Positions 5,792-5,893 of a stretch of DNA of 5,893 bases are shown one piece after another. The first letter of the stretch is position 1. Each line of letters opens with the position of its first letter. Source of the stretch: Deltaproteobacteria bacterium (GTDB taxonomy: Bacteria > Desulfobacterota > DSM-4660 > Desulfatiglandales > Desulfatiglandaceae); NCBI GenBank assembly GCA_019313765.1, contig JAFDAP010000127.1:1-5893 (forward strand). Direction: 5' to 3'. The position numbers and the translations under genes are program-made. The notes under the pieces were generated by a model, which worked only from the letters and a program-made list of their open reading frames with translations, did not search any database and was not told the DNA's origin.

Positions 5792-5893
5792 TCAATTATG
5801 TAACAGTGCCTTGAGTGAACCGTCAACGCCAACAAAGCCGAAAAATGCCAAAGCCATCAGCCCTGCCATAATCAACCCTATGGCCGTCCCTCT
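5792..5893 (-). CDS. rnfA: RnfA, C-terminal end (gene enters from outside the window)
   Basis: The open frame from the window edge to a TGA at 5794-5792 encodes 33 residues, including AIGLIMAGLMALAFFGFVG. This matches the well-known last membrane helix of RnfA, an integral membrane subunit of the ion-translocating Rnf complex that, with RnfE, forms the channel-like core. A further dozen residues (to LLHN) extend past the usual end. In most rnf operons rnfA is directly followed by rnfB, and the same order is seen here, but 415 bp apart. The rest of the rnf operon (C, D, G, E) is expected beyond 5893. Only the C terminus is visible; the homologous RsxA/NqrE family shares this region. Confidence 0.8.
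   Translation of the reverse strand, partial: RGTAIGLIMAGLMALAFFGFVGVDGSLKALLHN

Overview
The window is a compact stretch of redox-enzyme genes, all read on the minus strand. In transcription order (right to left) it holds the 3' end of rnfA (5893-5792), a 415-bp gap filled mostly by an AT-rich dispersed-type inverted repeat, an unusual 695-residue RnfB that continues into an NfnB/GltD-like flavoprotein region (5376-3289), a 972-residue formate-dehydrogenase/NuoG-like protein carrying a NuoE-type thioredoxin-fold [2Fe-2S] domain at its C terminus (3296-378), a 241-bp gap with a strong hairpin, and the first 45 codons of a small DRTGG-domain protein (136-1). No tRNA, rRNA, CRISPR array or transposase gene is visible.

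The organism is most likely a strict anaerobe with low-potential electron metabolism. The mix of a Rnf ion pump, FdhA/NuoG/NuoE modules and a DRTGG protein of the kind found beside NADH-linked [FeFe]-hydrogenase genes is typical of deltaproteobacterial sulfate reducers and syntrophs (Desulfobacterota in current taxonomy), though some Firmicutes and other anaerobes share it. The intergenic repeat, with AAATTCCAA-type arms and TTCGATG/TTCGACG repeats in the core, resembles elements I associate with that group. This assignment is inference.

The two complete genes overlap by 8 bp and are probably translated coupled. The natural reading is that they form a cytoplasmic electron-input module for the Rnf complex. 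Soluble NAD(P)H/ferredoxin-type chemistry would enter through NuoE/NuoG-like clusters (and probably a NuoF-like partner outside the window), pass through the NfnB-like part, and reach the membrane through RnfB. The two polypeptides together carry cysteine patterns for about ten or more Fe-S clusters.

The oddest point is that both proteins look eroded at their expected catalytic sites. The FdhA-like part lacks the segment that holds the Cys/Sec-His active site and also lacks the C-terminal molybdopterin-binding domain, whose place is taken by the NuoE domain. The NfnB-like part keeps the N-terminal FAD glycine motif but has lost the second (NAD(P)) glycine motif and the conserved C-terminal Gly-Asp of the FAD site. 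They may be catalytic scaffolds turned into electron wires, or highly divergent enzymes. This pair is the candidate undescribed system in the window.
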